Assembly: GCA_018267625.1 (NCBI GenBank)
Contig: JAFDYC010000057.1
Coordinates: 1-64,000, forward strand
Reading direction: 5' to 3'
Length of the DNA: 64,000 nucleotides
Source of the DNA: Bacteroidota bacterium
GTDB lineage: Bacteria > Bacteroidota > Bacteroidia > Chitinophagales > Chitinophagaceae
The notes beneath the pieces were generated by a model, which did no database searches, was not told the DNA's origin, and saw only the letters and a list, made by a program, of their open reading frames with translations. Each line of letters begins with the position of its first letter. Position 1 is the first letter of the stretch. The position numbers and the translations under genes are program-made. This document shows, in pieces, positions 8,878-16,113 of the stretch.

Positions 8878-9429
8878 TTAATGCATCGTAGTTGTTGGGC
8901 TTTGTTCCAAGGTTTGCTTTAGGTTTTCGAGCCCTTTTTGAAGGTCTTTGCCAATCATATCATTCATAAAAAGGGTCATAAAATTCATGGGCCAGGATGA
9001 ATGTCCTTCAAAGGTCCAGGTCACTTTTGTCTGGCCCGGGCCTGCATCGGCAGTGCTCAAATGGGCCTTTGCCTCCGACTTCCAGGGCTTTTCAAAACGC
9101 AAATCCATATCCACACGTTCGCCATCCTGAATAGCTGTGATTTCCTGTTCCCCTTTTCCCACTTTTTCGTTCCCATCCCAGGCAGACACAAAGCCTACCT
9201 GCCCATCCACACCCCGAAAGCTCTGTTTCATTTGAGGGTCCAGCTTGGACCAAACACTGTATTGCTCCTGGTTTCGGAGCAGGCGCACGAAGGAAAAGAC
9301 TTCCATGCGGGGGCGTTGGATGACGATTTCCCGACTGACTGAATAATTCCTGGGCAGGAACAAGGCAACAATAAAGGGAATCGCAATGATGATGACCACG
9401 ACGAGGAGGATGCGTTTGATGATTTTCAT
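8878..9429 (-). CDS. SRPBCC (START-like) family protein, membrane anchored
   Basis: The 183-residue protein has one N-terminal hydrophobic helix (residues about 4-26, IIKRILLVVVIIIAIPF) and then a polyketide-cyclase/SRPBCC fold: it opens with SREIVIQRPRMEVFSFV, a typical first strand and helix of the family, and has WTFEGHSSWPMNFMTLFMND towards the end. The fold binds hydrophobic ligands; the ligand here is unknown. It is divergent from the GlxA-like regulator gene across a 103-base gap and convergent with the CLC gene. Confidence 0.8.
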   Translation of the reverse strand: MKIIKRILLVVVIIIAIPFIVALFLPRNYSVSREIVIQRPRMEVFSFVRLLRNQEQYSVWSKLDPQMKQSFRGVDGQVGFVSAWDGNEKVGKGEQEITAIQDGERVDMDLRFEKPWKSEAKAHLSTADAGPGQTKVTWTFEGHSSWPMNFMTLFMNDMIGKDLQKGLENLKQTLEQSPTTTMH

Positions 9430-9532
9430 ATTGGTTGGCTTGAATAGATGAAACTTGAAAATACTTGTTCTAATGGGATATTTGGAGGCTTAAACATTCC
9501 CCTAAAAACGATTCCGTCTCATTCTCTTTTTG

Positions 9533-10516
9533 ATGACTATTGCTTTACTGGCTTATGAAGAAGCGGTACTTTCCTCCATATCCGGCGTGATGGATATGCT
9601 AGGGGTAGCGAACCGATGCCTTGCAGATATGGGACAAGAGCCCTTTTTCAATCTGGAAATCATAAGCGAACAGACAACTGGGAACCTGCCGCTTACTGTG
9701 CCAGCAGAAATTATCTGCTCATTGGATGTTCATCAGGATAGTAAGGCCGACCTCATCCTCGTTCCCGCCTTCAACGCGCCACCAGATTTGATCTTGGAGC
9801 GGCATGACAGGCTGACGAATTGGTTGAAGAAACAATATCAATCCGGTGTGGAAATAGGCTCACTATGTTTTGGTGTTTATTTCCTCGCGGAAGCTGGTTT
9901 GCTAAATGGAAAAGATGCCACCGCTCATTGGTTCGCCATCCCGGACCTGAAGTTGCGTTACCCGCAAATCAAGTTCCTGCCTGATGTGCTGATGACCGAT
10001 AAGGAAGGTATATACACCAGCGGCGGGGCTTTGCTCTCCTGGAATCTGGTGCTGTATCTCATCGAAAAATTCCACAGCCGGGAACTGGCAGTGATGGTGA
10101 GTAAAATGTTCAACATAGATCTCGACAAAGGCCGCCAAAGCCATTTCAGCATATTTCAGGGCCAGCGCAGCCATGGCGATGAACGCATCCTAATAGCACA
10201 ACATTTTATCGAAGCACATTATTCCCAGCCTATTCCTATTGAACAGGTGGCGGCACAGGCACACATGAGTAAGCGCAACTTCATCCGAAAATTTAAAGAA
10301 GCCACCGGCAACACACCCATCGAATACATTCAAAGGGTAAAAATGGAAGCCGCTAAAAAGACCTTGGAGAATACGGACAGCGACATGAACCAGGTGATGG
10401 CAGAAGCTGGCTACAATGACCTGAAAAGCTTCCGGAAGGTGTTTCGCCAAGTTACCGGCCTGAACCCCCAGGACTACCGAAGAAAATTCTGCAGGGTAGG
10501 AACTGCTAGAATTTAA
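9533..10516 (+). CDS. GlxA-type transcriptional regulator (DJ-1/PfpI domain plus AraC HTH)
   Basis: The 327-residue protein joins an N-terminal DJ-1/PfpI-like domain (about 1-175, with the nucleophile-elbow-like SLCFGVYFLAEAG) to a C-terminal AraC/XylS DNA-binding domain (about 220-322). The latter has both helix-turn-helix units: VAAQAHMSKRNFIRKFKEAT and the closing MAEAGYNDLKSFRKVFRQVT followed by PQDYRR. Such proteins usually sense small molecules and activate nearby genes. A dyad and a -7 box follow directly, in front of a carbohydrate porin gene 57 bases downstream, so the porin is a natural target. ATG 9533 is preferred to the TTG just before it. Confidence 0.88.
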   Translation: MTIALLAYEEAVLSSISGVMDMLGVANRCLADMGQEPFFNLEIISEQTTGNLPLTVPAEIICSLDVHQDSKADLILVPAFNAPPDLILERHDRLTNWLKKQYQSGVEIGSLCFGVYFLAEAGLLNGKDATAHWFAIPDLKLRYPQIKFLPDVLMTDKEGIYTSGGALLSWNLVLYLIEKFHSRELAVMVSKMFNIDLDKGRQSHFSIFQGQRSHGDERILIAQHFIEAHYSQPIPIEQVAAQAHMSKRNFIRKFKEATGNTPIEYIQRVKMEAAKKTLENTDSDMNQVMAEAGYNDLKSFRKVFRQVTGLNPQDYRRKFCRVGTARI

Positions 10517-10518
10517 TT

Positions 10519-10540
10519 ATTGTTAGCTCAATCTAACAAT
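10519..10540. promoter_or_regulatory. Operator-like dyad ATTGTTAG-N6-CTAACAAT
   Basis: Perfect 8-base arms at 10519-10526 and 10533-10540 lie between the stop codon of the AraC-type regulator and the -7 box of the porin gene, covering the region where a -33 element would be. No T-run follows, so it is a better operator candidate than a terminator. Confidence 0.45.
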
Positions 10541-10548
10541 TAGCTCCT

Positions 10549-10556
10549 TAGTTTTG
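10549..10556 (+). promoter_or_regulatory. Bacteroidota -7 box TAGTTTTG before the porin gene
   Basis: TAGTTTTG matches TAnnTTTG and ends 17 bases before the porin ATG. It shows that the porin has its own promoter and is not simply read through from the regulator gene. Confidence 0.5.
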
Positions 10557-10573
10557 CACTTCACCGATATTTC

Positions 10574-11908
10574 ATGCGTTCTATAGCCATACTACCCCTT
10601 GTATGGGCATCCGTCAGCACGGCCCATTCCCAAACGGGCATGCAGCCAGAGACAGCCTATCAGCAAGCCTTCAACCTGCACTTCCAGACCACATACATCT
10701 ATCAATACAGTGCCCGGTTTCACGCACCCTATTCAGGCCCCAATAGCCTGGATGCTAATGAAGAAAAAGAGAACTCGTTAACCCTGTCGCTCTTTGGTGG
10801 AATGCGTCTTTGGAAAGGAGCTGAAGCGTATGTGAATCCGGAAATAGCAGGAGGCAGCGGCCTGAGCGGGGCAGTAGGAATGGCCGGTTCTTCCAATGGC
10901 GAAACGACCCGTATTGGCGACCCCGCACCGACCCTTTATTTAGGCCGGGCCTATATTTCACAGACATTTTCCATTGGGCCAAAAGAAACCGACACCATCA
11001 CAGACGATGCCAATACCCTGGCTGGTATCGCACCCAAAAATTACCTACGGCTCACTGTCGGAAAGTATTCTTTAGGCGATCAATTCGATCAGAACCAAGT
11101 CAGTAATTCTCCTCGTACTCAGTTTATGAACTGGGCATTGATGAACACCGGTGCCTGGGATTATGCCGCCAATGTGCGGGGCTATACACTGGCAGCCACG
11201 GCAACGCTTTCGCTCAAAAATTGGAGCTATAAAATCGCAGCGGCTGCGCTGCCTAAAGAGGCCAATGGAGATGAACTGGACATGCACTTAAGCAAGAGTA
11301 TCGCCTGGAATTCAGAGATAGACCGGCAATACAAGTTCAAAGGAAAAAGCGGAAATATCCGCTTGCTGTTCTACCAAAACCAAACCCATATGGGCAACTA
11401 TGCTCAGGCCATCAGTTTGGGTGCAGCCTTGGGGCAAAAACCGGATATCATCCGGACACGACGGGACGGGAGAACCAAAACAGGATTTGCCATCAGTGCC
11501 GACCAGAAACTGAATGACAACCTGAGCGCATTTCTGAGAGCGGGATGGAATGACGGGAAGAATGAAACCTGGTGCTTTACTGAGATTGACCAAAGCCTGG
11601 CCATCGGTGCGCAACTGAAAGGCACTCCCTGGAAACGCAATGAAGATATGCTCGGTGTGGCCTGTGTAGTAAATGGCCTGAGCCGGGAACATCGCGACTA
11701 TATCGCAGCAGGCGGTGATGGATTTATGCTGGGTGATGGAGCACTCAATTATAGCCCTGAAAGCATCCTGGAAACCTATTACAGCGCACAATTACGCAAA
11801 GAAGGTCTTTGGCTCAGCGCAGACTATCAGCTTTGCCTGAATCCCGGCTATAACAAAGACCGGGGACCAGCCAGTATTGCTTCCATCCGACTTCATGTAG
11901 CGATATAA
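10574..11908 (+). CDS. Carbohydrate porin (OprB-like outer-membrane protein)
   Basis: The 444-residue protein has a signal peptide (residues 1-19, ending STAHSQ). It then shows the pattern of bacterial carbohydrate-selective porins: an early FNLHFQTTYIYQYSARFHAP strand, alternating aromatic beta-strands, GKYSLGDQFDQNQ, MNWALMNTGAWDYAANVRGY, and a C-terminal barrel region with EHRDYIAAGGDGFMLGDG and a last strand ending in aliphatic residues (RLHVAI). It should be a 16- to 18-stranded outer-membrane barrel taking up sugars or similar solutes. The preceding AraC-type regulator and dyad suggest inducible expression. The natural solute cannot be told from sequence. Confidence 0.82.
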   Translation: MRSIAILPLVWASVSTAHSQTGMQPETAYQQAFNLHFQTTYIYQYSARFHAPYSGPNSLDANEEKENSLTLSLFGGMRLWKGAEAYVNPEIAGGSGLSGAVGMAGSSNGETTRIGDPAPTLYLGRAYISQTFSIGPKETDTITDDANTLAGIAPKNYLRLTVGKYSLGDQFDQNQVSNSPRTQFMNWALMNTGAWDYAANVRGYTLAATATLSLKNWSYKIAAAALPKEANGDELDMHLSKSIAWNSEIDRQYKFKGKSGNIRLLFYQNQTHMGNYAQAISLGAALGQKPDIIRTRRDGRTKTGFAISADQKLNDNLSAFLRAGWNDGKNETWCFTEIDQSLAIGAQLKGTPWKRNEDMLGVACVVNGLSREHRDYIAAGGDGFMLGDGALNYSPESILETYYSAQLRKEGLWLSADYQLCLNPGYNKDRGPASIASIRLHVAI

Positions 11909-12291
11909 GCAGGGCGGGAACAGCCCTAAAAAAGGAAATCCCCGCGCCGCACGATAACAACGCAGGGTTTCACACACACAACCTTCCTGAGATTCACTCT
12001 TGCTGAAAGCGGCTTCACTAGATGTTTTTCATTGCATTTACGCTTGCTTTCAGAATGATTCAGTTGCCTATTTTCAAATAATAAAAGAATCCTGTGGGAT
12101 GACGAATGTAAGCCAATACAAGTCCCTTGCCTTGCCTCCAGCAGGATTTCACATTCTGCTTTGAATTCAGGCAAAAGCTTTCCGAATCCATTTCTGTTAG
12201 AAAAGATGATGCCATCATTCTCCCTCCGTTCAAAGTCAGAATGCGCTCACCCGCCTCCTACCTTTACCAGATTCCCCCCCCCCCAAAAAAA
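11909..12291. other. Intergenic stretch, 383 bases
   Basis: No supported gene. It holds a weak 8-base dyad (CTGAAAGC 12003-12010, GCTTTCAG 12046-12053), a short GC-rich hairpin directly after the porin stop, and at its right end a near-consensus -7 box and a homopolymer tract listed separately. Open reading frames in it on both strands are short and show no familiar pattern. Confidence 0.5.
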
Positions 12292-12292
12292 A
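12259..12292 (+). promoter_or_regulatory. TACCTTTA box followed by C11-A8 homopolymer leader
   Basis: TACCTTTA (12259-12266) differs from TAnnTTTG in the last base. After seven bases comes a run of eleven C (12274-12284) and eight A (12285-12292), the last A being the first base of the ATG of the DUF3109 gene. If the box is the promoter, the whole leader is the homopolymer, a classic place for slipped-strand length variation that would alter expression. Confidence 0.4.
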
Positions 12293-12870
12293 TGATTGCG
12301 ATTGATGATGTACTGGTAGCCGATGCCGTGTTGCAAGCAGAATTTGTATGCGACCTCAAGGCCTGCAAAGGCGGTTGCTGTGTAGATGGCGACTGTGGCG
12401 CACCAATCAATGAAGAAGAAGTCCAAATCCTTGCAGATATCTATCCCCGAGTGAAGCCTTACCTGACAAAAGAAGGAATTGCCGAAATAGAAAAACAAGG
12501 CACCCATACCGAGGATGATGAGTTTGGCCACGTGACACCTACTCTCGGTGGCGGCATTTGCGCCTATGCCTACCATGATGAACTAGGCATCGTCAAATGC
12601 GGTATCGAACGTGCTTTTCTGGATGGAAAAATTGCTTTCCAGAAACCTATTTCCTGCCATCTTTTTCCCATCCGGGTCACTGAATCATCTGGCTACACGG
12701 CGCTGAACTACGAACCCCGGAAGGTGTTGTGCCGACCTGCCTGTAAGCTGGGCAAAAAACTCAAAGTGCCCGTTTATCAATTCCTAAAAGCCCCCATCAT
12801 CCGGAAGTGGGGCGAACCATTTTTTGAAGCTTTGGAAGCATCAGCGGCCTATATGAACCAACAGGCATAG
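12292..12870 (+). CDS. DUF3109 family cysteine-rich protein
   Basis: The 192-residue product (ATG 12292) fits DUF3109, a Bacteroidota family related to the YkgJ-type cysteine-cluster proteins. Cysteines cluster early (residues about 19-34, CDLKACKGGCCVDGDCGAPI), with further ones at ICAYAY, VKCGIER, SCHLFPIRV and VLCRPACKLG, together suitable for a metal or Fe-S site. Reading is open up to 12127, but that extension runs through the C11 tract and is not conserved-looking. Function is unknown. A 10-bp stem follows the gene. Confidence 0.82.
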   Translation: MIAIDDVLVADAVLQAEFVCDLKACKGGCCVDGDCGAPINEEEVQILADIYPRVKPYLTKEGIAEIEKQGTHTEDDEFGHVTPTLGGGICAYAYHDELGIVKCGIERAFLDGKIAFQKPISCHLFPIRVTESSGYTALNYEPRKVLCRPACKLGKKLKVPVYQFLKAPIIRKWGEPFFEALEASAAYMNQQA

Positions 12871-12888
12871 TTCGGGCAGTACAACAGG

Positions 12889-12919
12889 AAGCTCATGAAT
12901 AAATCCAGCTCATGAGCTT
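12889..12919 (+). terminator. Stem-loop after the DUF3109 gene
   Basis: AAGCTCATGA (12889-12898) pairs perfectly with TCATGAGCTT (12910-12919) around an 11-base loop, 19 bases after the stop codon. Only two T follow the second arm, so it may be an inefficient terminator or a processing structure. Confidence 0.4.
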
Positions 12920-12945
12920 TAGGCTACTCTTAACTTCACCCCCTT

Positions 12946-13365
12946 ATGCATCTCGATGAAGTGCCGCAGGAAGGCCTGCACTACAAAGAGCGCGACACCC
13001 TGCGCAAGCTGATGTATGCCACCGACCGCGAAGGGCATTACACTGGAGTAGCCTCTGTGGGCTGGGAAGCCGAAAACATCGCCACACAAAGTGCCTGGGA
13101 TGAGGTGAATGAAAGCCTTCGAGAAACAGAAGCGGCCGTACGCTCGGGACAACTCAGCCCCATCGTTTATTTCATGCAAAAGTGCCTGATGGACCTTCCC
13201 ATCTTAGCCCGCTATGTGGGCAAATGGCGCTGGACAGTGCGCCGGCACATGAAGCCCGCGGTTTTCAAAAAACTAAAACCCGCAACCCTGAAAAGCTACG
13301 CTACCGTCTTTGGCATCAGCGTGGAAGAATTACAGGCATTCGGTTCCAACAAACAAGATTCATAA
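12946..13365 (+). CDS. Conserved hypothetical protein, first gene of BtrH-like trio
   Basis: The 139-residue protein is soluble, with no signal peptide. The C-terminal part is basic (ARYVGKWRWTVRRHMKP) and ends in a small helical unit (LKPATLKSYATVFGISVEELQAF) reminiscent of a DNA-binding helix-turn-helix, though not clearly one. It starts 76 bases after DUF3109 and ends three bases before the BtrH-like gene, so it is co-transcribed with it. I know of no function; coupling to the BtrH-like protein suggests a shared pathway. Confidence 0.7.
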   Translation: MHLDEVPQEGLHYKERDTLRKLMYATDREGHYTGVASVGWEAENIATQSAWDEVNESLRETEAAVRSGQLSPIVYFMQKCLMDLPILARYVGKWRWTVRRHMKPAVFKKLKPATLKSYATVFGISVEELQAFGSNKQDS

Positions 13366-13368
13366 GGC

Positions 13369-14397
13369 ATGGAACAAGCCCCTGCTACCCTTCCCCGGCT
13401 CAGCCTGGAACATTTCCAGCACGCGCACTGCGAGAGCGGGGTCACCACCAATCTGCTGCGTTTTTACGGTGTGGATATTTCAGAACCGCTCTCATTCGGC
13501 ATCGGTGCCGGCCTGTTCTTCGGTCATATCCCATTTTTGAAGGTAAACGGTACTCCAGGCACCACTTTTCGTACCTGGCCAGGCGCCATCTTTAAACGGG
13601 CTACACAACGCCTCGGCATCCAGATCCACAGCCAAAAGTTTTCCCGTCCCGAACAGGCTATGCAGGCATTGGACGAAGTCCTGGAACGAGGCATTCCTGT
13701 GGGGATGCAGACCAGCGTCTATTACCTGCCCTACCTGCCCGAAGCCTTCCGTTTTCATTTCAATGCACACAACTTAGTGGTGTATGGAAAAGAAGGAGAT
13801 GAATACCTCGTTTCGGACCCAGTGCTGGAAACAGCTACCCGTATCCATACCTCCGACCTTGCCAAAGCCCGCTTTGCCAAAGGGGCTCCGGAACCTAAAG
13901 GTTTCATGTATTACGTGAAGCAAGTGCCCCCACAGTCTGACTACCCGAACGCCATCCTGGCCGGCATCCGGCAGACTTGCTTCATGATGCTTTCTCCACC
14001 GCTGCCCTGGTTTGGCTGTAATGCTTTTGCCCTGCTGGCTAAAAAAATCCGCAGCTACCCAAAAACACTTTCCACCCGTAAGGCGGCACTCTACCTCGGC
14101 AACATCATCCGGATGCAGGAAGAAATCGGCACCGGCGGTGCTGGGTTCCGCTATCTGTTTGCCGCCTTTCTGCAAGAAGCGGCGGAACGCATGCACCGTG
14201 AAGACCTAAAAAAATTTTCGGAAGAACTGACTGTCATCGGCGATGCCTGGAGAAATTTTGCCTACTCGGCAGCTCGCATCGTTAAGGCTCGCACAAGTGA
14301 CCTCGTCTCCTTCCAACAACTCAGCGATCAATTACTTGATATCGGCCACCGGGAAAAAGAGGTCTTAAAAAGATTGCGCAAAGCAGCCCAAAAATGA
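13369..14397 (+). CDS. BtrH N-terminal/C39-like domain protein (butirosin biosynthesis H-like)
   Basis: The 342-residue protein has an N-terminal domain like BtrH, a papain-fold acyltransferase/peptidase-like domain: HCESGVTTNLLRFYGV (His19-Cys20, Cys20 being the probable nucleophile), then SFGIGAGLFFGHIPF, and a GIPVGMQTSVYYLPY block followed by FNAHNLVVYGKEGDEYLVSDP, where the conserved His is expected. Residues from about 190 on resemble the DUF4872 half that accompanies it. BtrH moves an acyl group from an acyl carrier protein to an aminoglycoside; no carrier protein or aminoglycoside genes are present here, so the substrate is open. It overlaps the next gene by four bases (ATGA). Confidence 0.78.
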   Translation: MEQAPATLPRLSLEHFQHAHCESGVTTNLLRFYGVDISEPLSFGIGAGLFFGHIPFLKVNGTPGTTFRTWPGAIFKRATQRLGIQIHSQKFSRPEQAMQALDEVLERGIPVGMQTSVYYLPYLPEAFRFHFNAHNLVVYGKEGDEYLVSDPVLETATRIHTSDLAKARFAKGAPEPKGFMYYVKQVPPQSDYPNAILAGIRQTCFMMLSPPLPWFGCNAFALLAKKIRSYPKTLSTRKAALYLGNIIRMQEEIGTGGAGFRYLFAAFLQEAAERMHREDLKKFSEELTVIGDAWRNFAYSAARIVKARTSDLVSFQQLSDQLLDIGHREKEVLKRLRKAAQK

Positions 14398-15086
14398 ATA
14401 ACTGGCTATTGATTCCTGCATGCCTGTTGACCTGGAGCGCAGCCGCACAACCGGCAGCTAAACTCCTGAGCCGGCAAAGTATGACTCTTACTGATGGCTG
14501 CTACCTGCCCCGGTATGAGGGCGAAGATTCGGTGGCCACAGAATTCACTTTTTTAAACGCCGACAGCAGCGTCCGTAAAGAGCTGCGTGAGCTGAAGACA
14601 AACCGGCTCATGCGCCGGGAAATTTTTAAAGGTCAAACTCCCGTGGGCATCTGGATGCTGCAATACAATGCAAAGGCCCCAGCCATCGAATGGGCATACG
14701 ACATTGCACCAAAAGGCATCCTCTCGTCCTGCGACAACGGCTACTTATACCAAATGGGCGACCCAGACCTCAGCTTCGGTGGCCAGGGCCATAGCTTCAG
14801 TCCGCCCGAATTAGCCGATGGCCAAAGTGTGGAAGAGTTTATTCGGACGCATCTGCAAAGCCCGGCCTGTAGCCAGGAACGGCAGTTGGGCGAGCTGCGG
14901 CTGAAAGGCATCCTGACAGAAAACGGCAGCCTTGAGGAACTGGCCATCACTAAAAGCCTCACGCCCGCTCTGGATGCTGAAGTGATTCGGGCAGTAAAGC
15001 AGCTTCACTTTACCAAACCTGCCCTGCTGGATGGGAAAAGTGTTCGGCTTTGCGTCCGGCTGCCGGTAAGCTTTTCGGAGCAATAA
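14394..15086 (+). CDS. Exported protein with TonB C-terminal-like domain
   Basis: The 230-residue protein has a signal peptide (1-19, ending SAAAQ). Its last 80 residues resemble the TonB C-terminal fold as found in many Bacteroidota envelope proteins: GILTENGSLEELAITKSLTPALDAEV, then VKQLHFTKPALLDGKSV and a terminal RLPVSF. The ATG overlaps the stop of the BtrH-like gene, which indicates translational coupling. It is unlikely to be the energy-transducing TonB itself, since it has no N-terminal anchor and no proline-rich linker. The exact role is unknown. Confidence 0.7.
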   Translation: MNNWLLIPACLLTWSAAAQPAAKLLSRQSMTLTDGCYLPRYEGEDSVATEFTFLNADSSVRKELRELKTNRLMRREIFKGQTPVGIWMLQYNAKAPAIEWAYDIAPKGILSSCDNGYLYQMGDPDLSFGGQGHSFSPPELADGQSVEEFIRTHLQSPACSQERQLGELRLKGILTENGSLEELAITKSLTPALDAEVIRAVKQLHFTKPALLDGKSVRLCVRLPVSFSEQ

Positions 15087-15224
15087 AGATTTCATGCTAC
15101 CCAATTTCCAAGACTCGATTTGTTGGCAAGTACTTGGCTTTGTTTGCCCGCTTTCTTGTAAGGCCCGCTACTCTTTGCTTCCTGCAAAAAAATCAACTTA
15201 AAAAACCACTTTCAGAGACAAAAA

Positions 15225-15248
15225 AAGGCTGCCCCTGTGGACAGCCTT
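15225..15248 (-). terminator. Rho-independent terminator of the beta-barrel gene
   Basis: AAGGCTG (15225-15231) and CAGCCTT (15242-15248) form the stem. On the minus strand it is followed by a run of seven or more T. It lies 25 bases after the stop codon of the gene at 15273-15917. Confidence 0.75.
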
Positions 15249-15272
15249 TAAAGTGGTTATTGCAGACTGGGC

Positions 15273-15917
15273 TTACTTCTTGTCGCCCTTGTGCAGGATA
15301 AAATATCCAACACCGATGCTGATGTTGCGGTTGCTCATTTTGTTGTCCGAATTGCCACCGGGCAGGTTGTTCGTGATGCCTAAGAGGTAGGCTACATCGA
15401 AGTAAAGGCCCATGGGCAATTCGTAACCCACTTTCACACCGGCACCGAAGTCGAGTGGCTTCACATCATCTTTTCCCGCATCACCACCAATCTTCAAATC
15501 GGTAGTGCTTCCGCTCACTTTATACTTCCCGCCAAGAGCAAAACCGAGGTATGGTTCGAGGCCTGCGTAGAAGCGGCCATCGCCCGCCTTGCCCAACTTG
15601 TAGAGGACGTTGATGGGTATTAGGATGTAGTTGATGGACATGGTTAGGTCGTTGTTCAGCACTTTTAAGTCGCCGCCTTTACCGCCCATCATAGAGAACT
15701 GAAGGCCGGGACGGAGGTAAATGTTTTTCGTTAGCCCCAGTTCGACCATACCGCCGATGCGAGCACCCGGTAACATGCCGGAGTTCATAGAGTTTCCGCC
15801 TCCTTTACCGCTTATAGACGCGAGGTTCAGGCCCAGTTCCGGTGCAATACCGACCTGAGCAGATGCGAAACCTGCACTCAGCAGGGCAGCCATCGAGGCG
15901 ATGATGATTTTCTTCAT
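15273..15917 (-). CDS. Outer-membrane beta-barrel protein (porin-like, OmpX/OMP_b-brl type)
   Basis: The 214-residue protein has a signal peptide (MKKIIIASMAALLSAGFASA) and an eight-stranded-barrel pattern with glycine-rich strands: VGIAPELGLNLASISG, GARIGGMVELGLTKNIYL, FYAGLEPYLGFALGGKY, DFGAGVKVGYELPMGLYFDV and a last strand ISIGVGYFILH. This is the common small outer-membrane barrel of Bacteroidota with no defined function. It has its own promoter (TTG-N20-TAGATTTG), a leader containing (AC)5, and a strong terminator, so it is a single-gene transcript, probably abundant. Confidence 0.85.
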   Translation of the reverse strand: MKKIIIASMAALLSAGFASAQVGIAPELGLNLASISGKGGGNSMNSGMLPGARIGGMVELGLTKNIYLRPGLQFSMMGGKGGDLKVLNNDLTMSINYILIPINVLYKLGKAGDGRFYAGLEPYLGFALGGKYKVSGSTTDLKIGGDAGKDDVKPLDFGAGVKVGYELPMGLYFDVAYLLGITNNLPGGNSDNKMSNRNISIGVGYFILHKGDKK

Positions 15918-15964
15918 GTTGTGTGTGTGTTTTAAGGTTTATGAAAGAAAGTGTTTCAATCCTA

Positions 15965-15995
15965 CAAATCTAAACTGCGATTTGTACAGAAACAA
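15965..15995 (-). promoter_or_regulatory. Promoter TTG-N20-TAGATTTG of the beta-barrel gene
   Basis: On the minus strand TTG (15995-15993) and TAGATTTG (15972-15965) are 20 bases apart, close to the Bacteroidota arrangement. The box ends 47 bases before the ATG. The leader contains a (CA)5 repeat at 15921-15930. Confidence 0.5.
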
Positions 15996-16084
15996 TGTGG
16001 TGTGTAAGGGAGCTCCATTATTTTCATGTTGTAATCCACAACTATTCCACAAGCCATTCTTTCCAAATCGGCAGGTTAGCAGGT

Positions 16085-16092
16085 TATTTTTG
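16085..16092 (+). promoter_or_regulatory. Bacteroidota -7 box TATTTTTG before hflX
   Basis: TATTTTTG matches TAnnTTTG and ends 21 bases before the TTG at 16114. It therefore supports the short reading of hflX, because a start further upstream would precede the transcription start. Confidence 0.45.
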
Positions 16093-16113
16093 TGCACCGA
16101 AATCGTTTCCATT

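Noticed and set aside
15901-16113. Upstream extension of hflX (71 residues)
   Set aside because: Unrelated to HflX proteins, overlaps the divergent barrel gene's leader and promoter, and precedes the TATTTTTG box.
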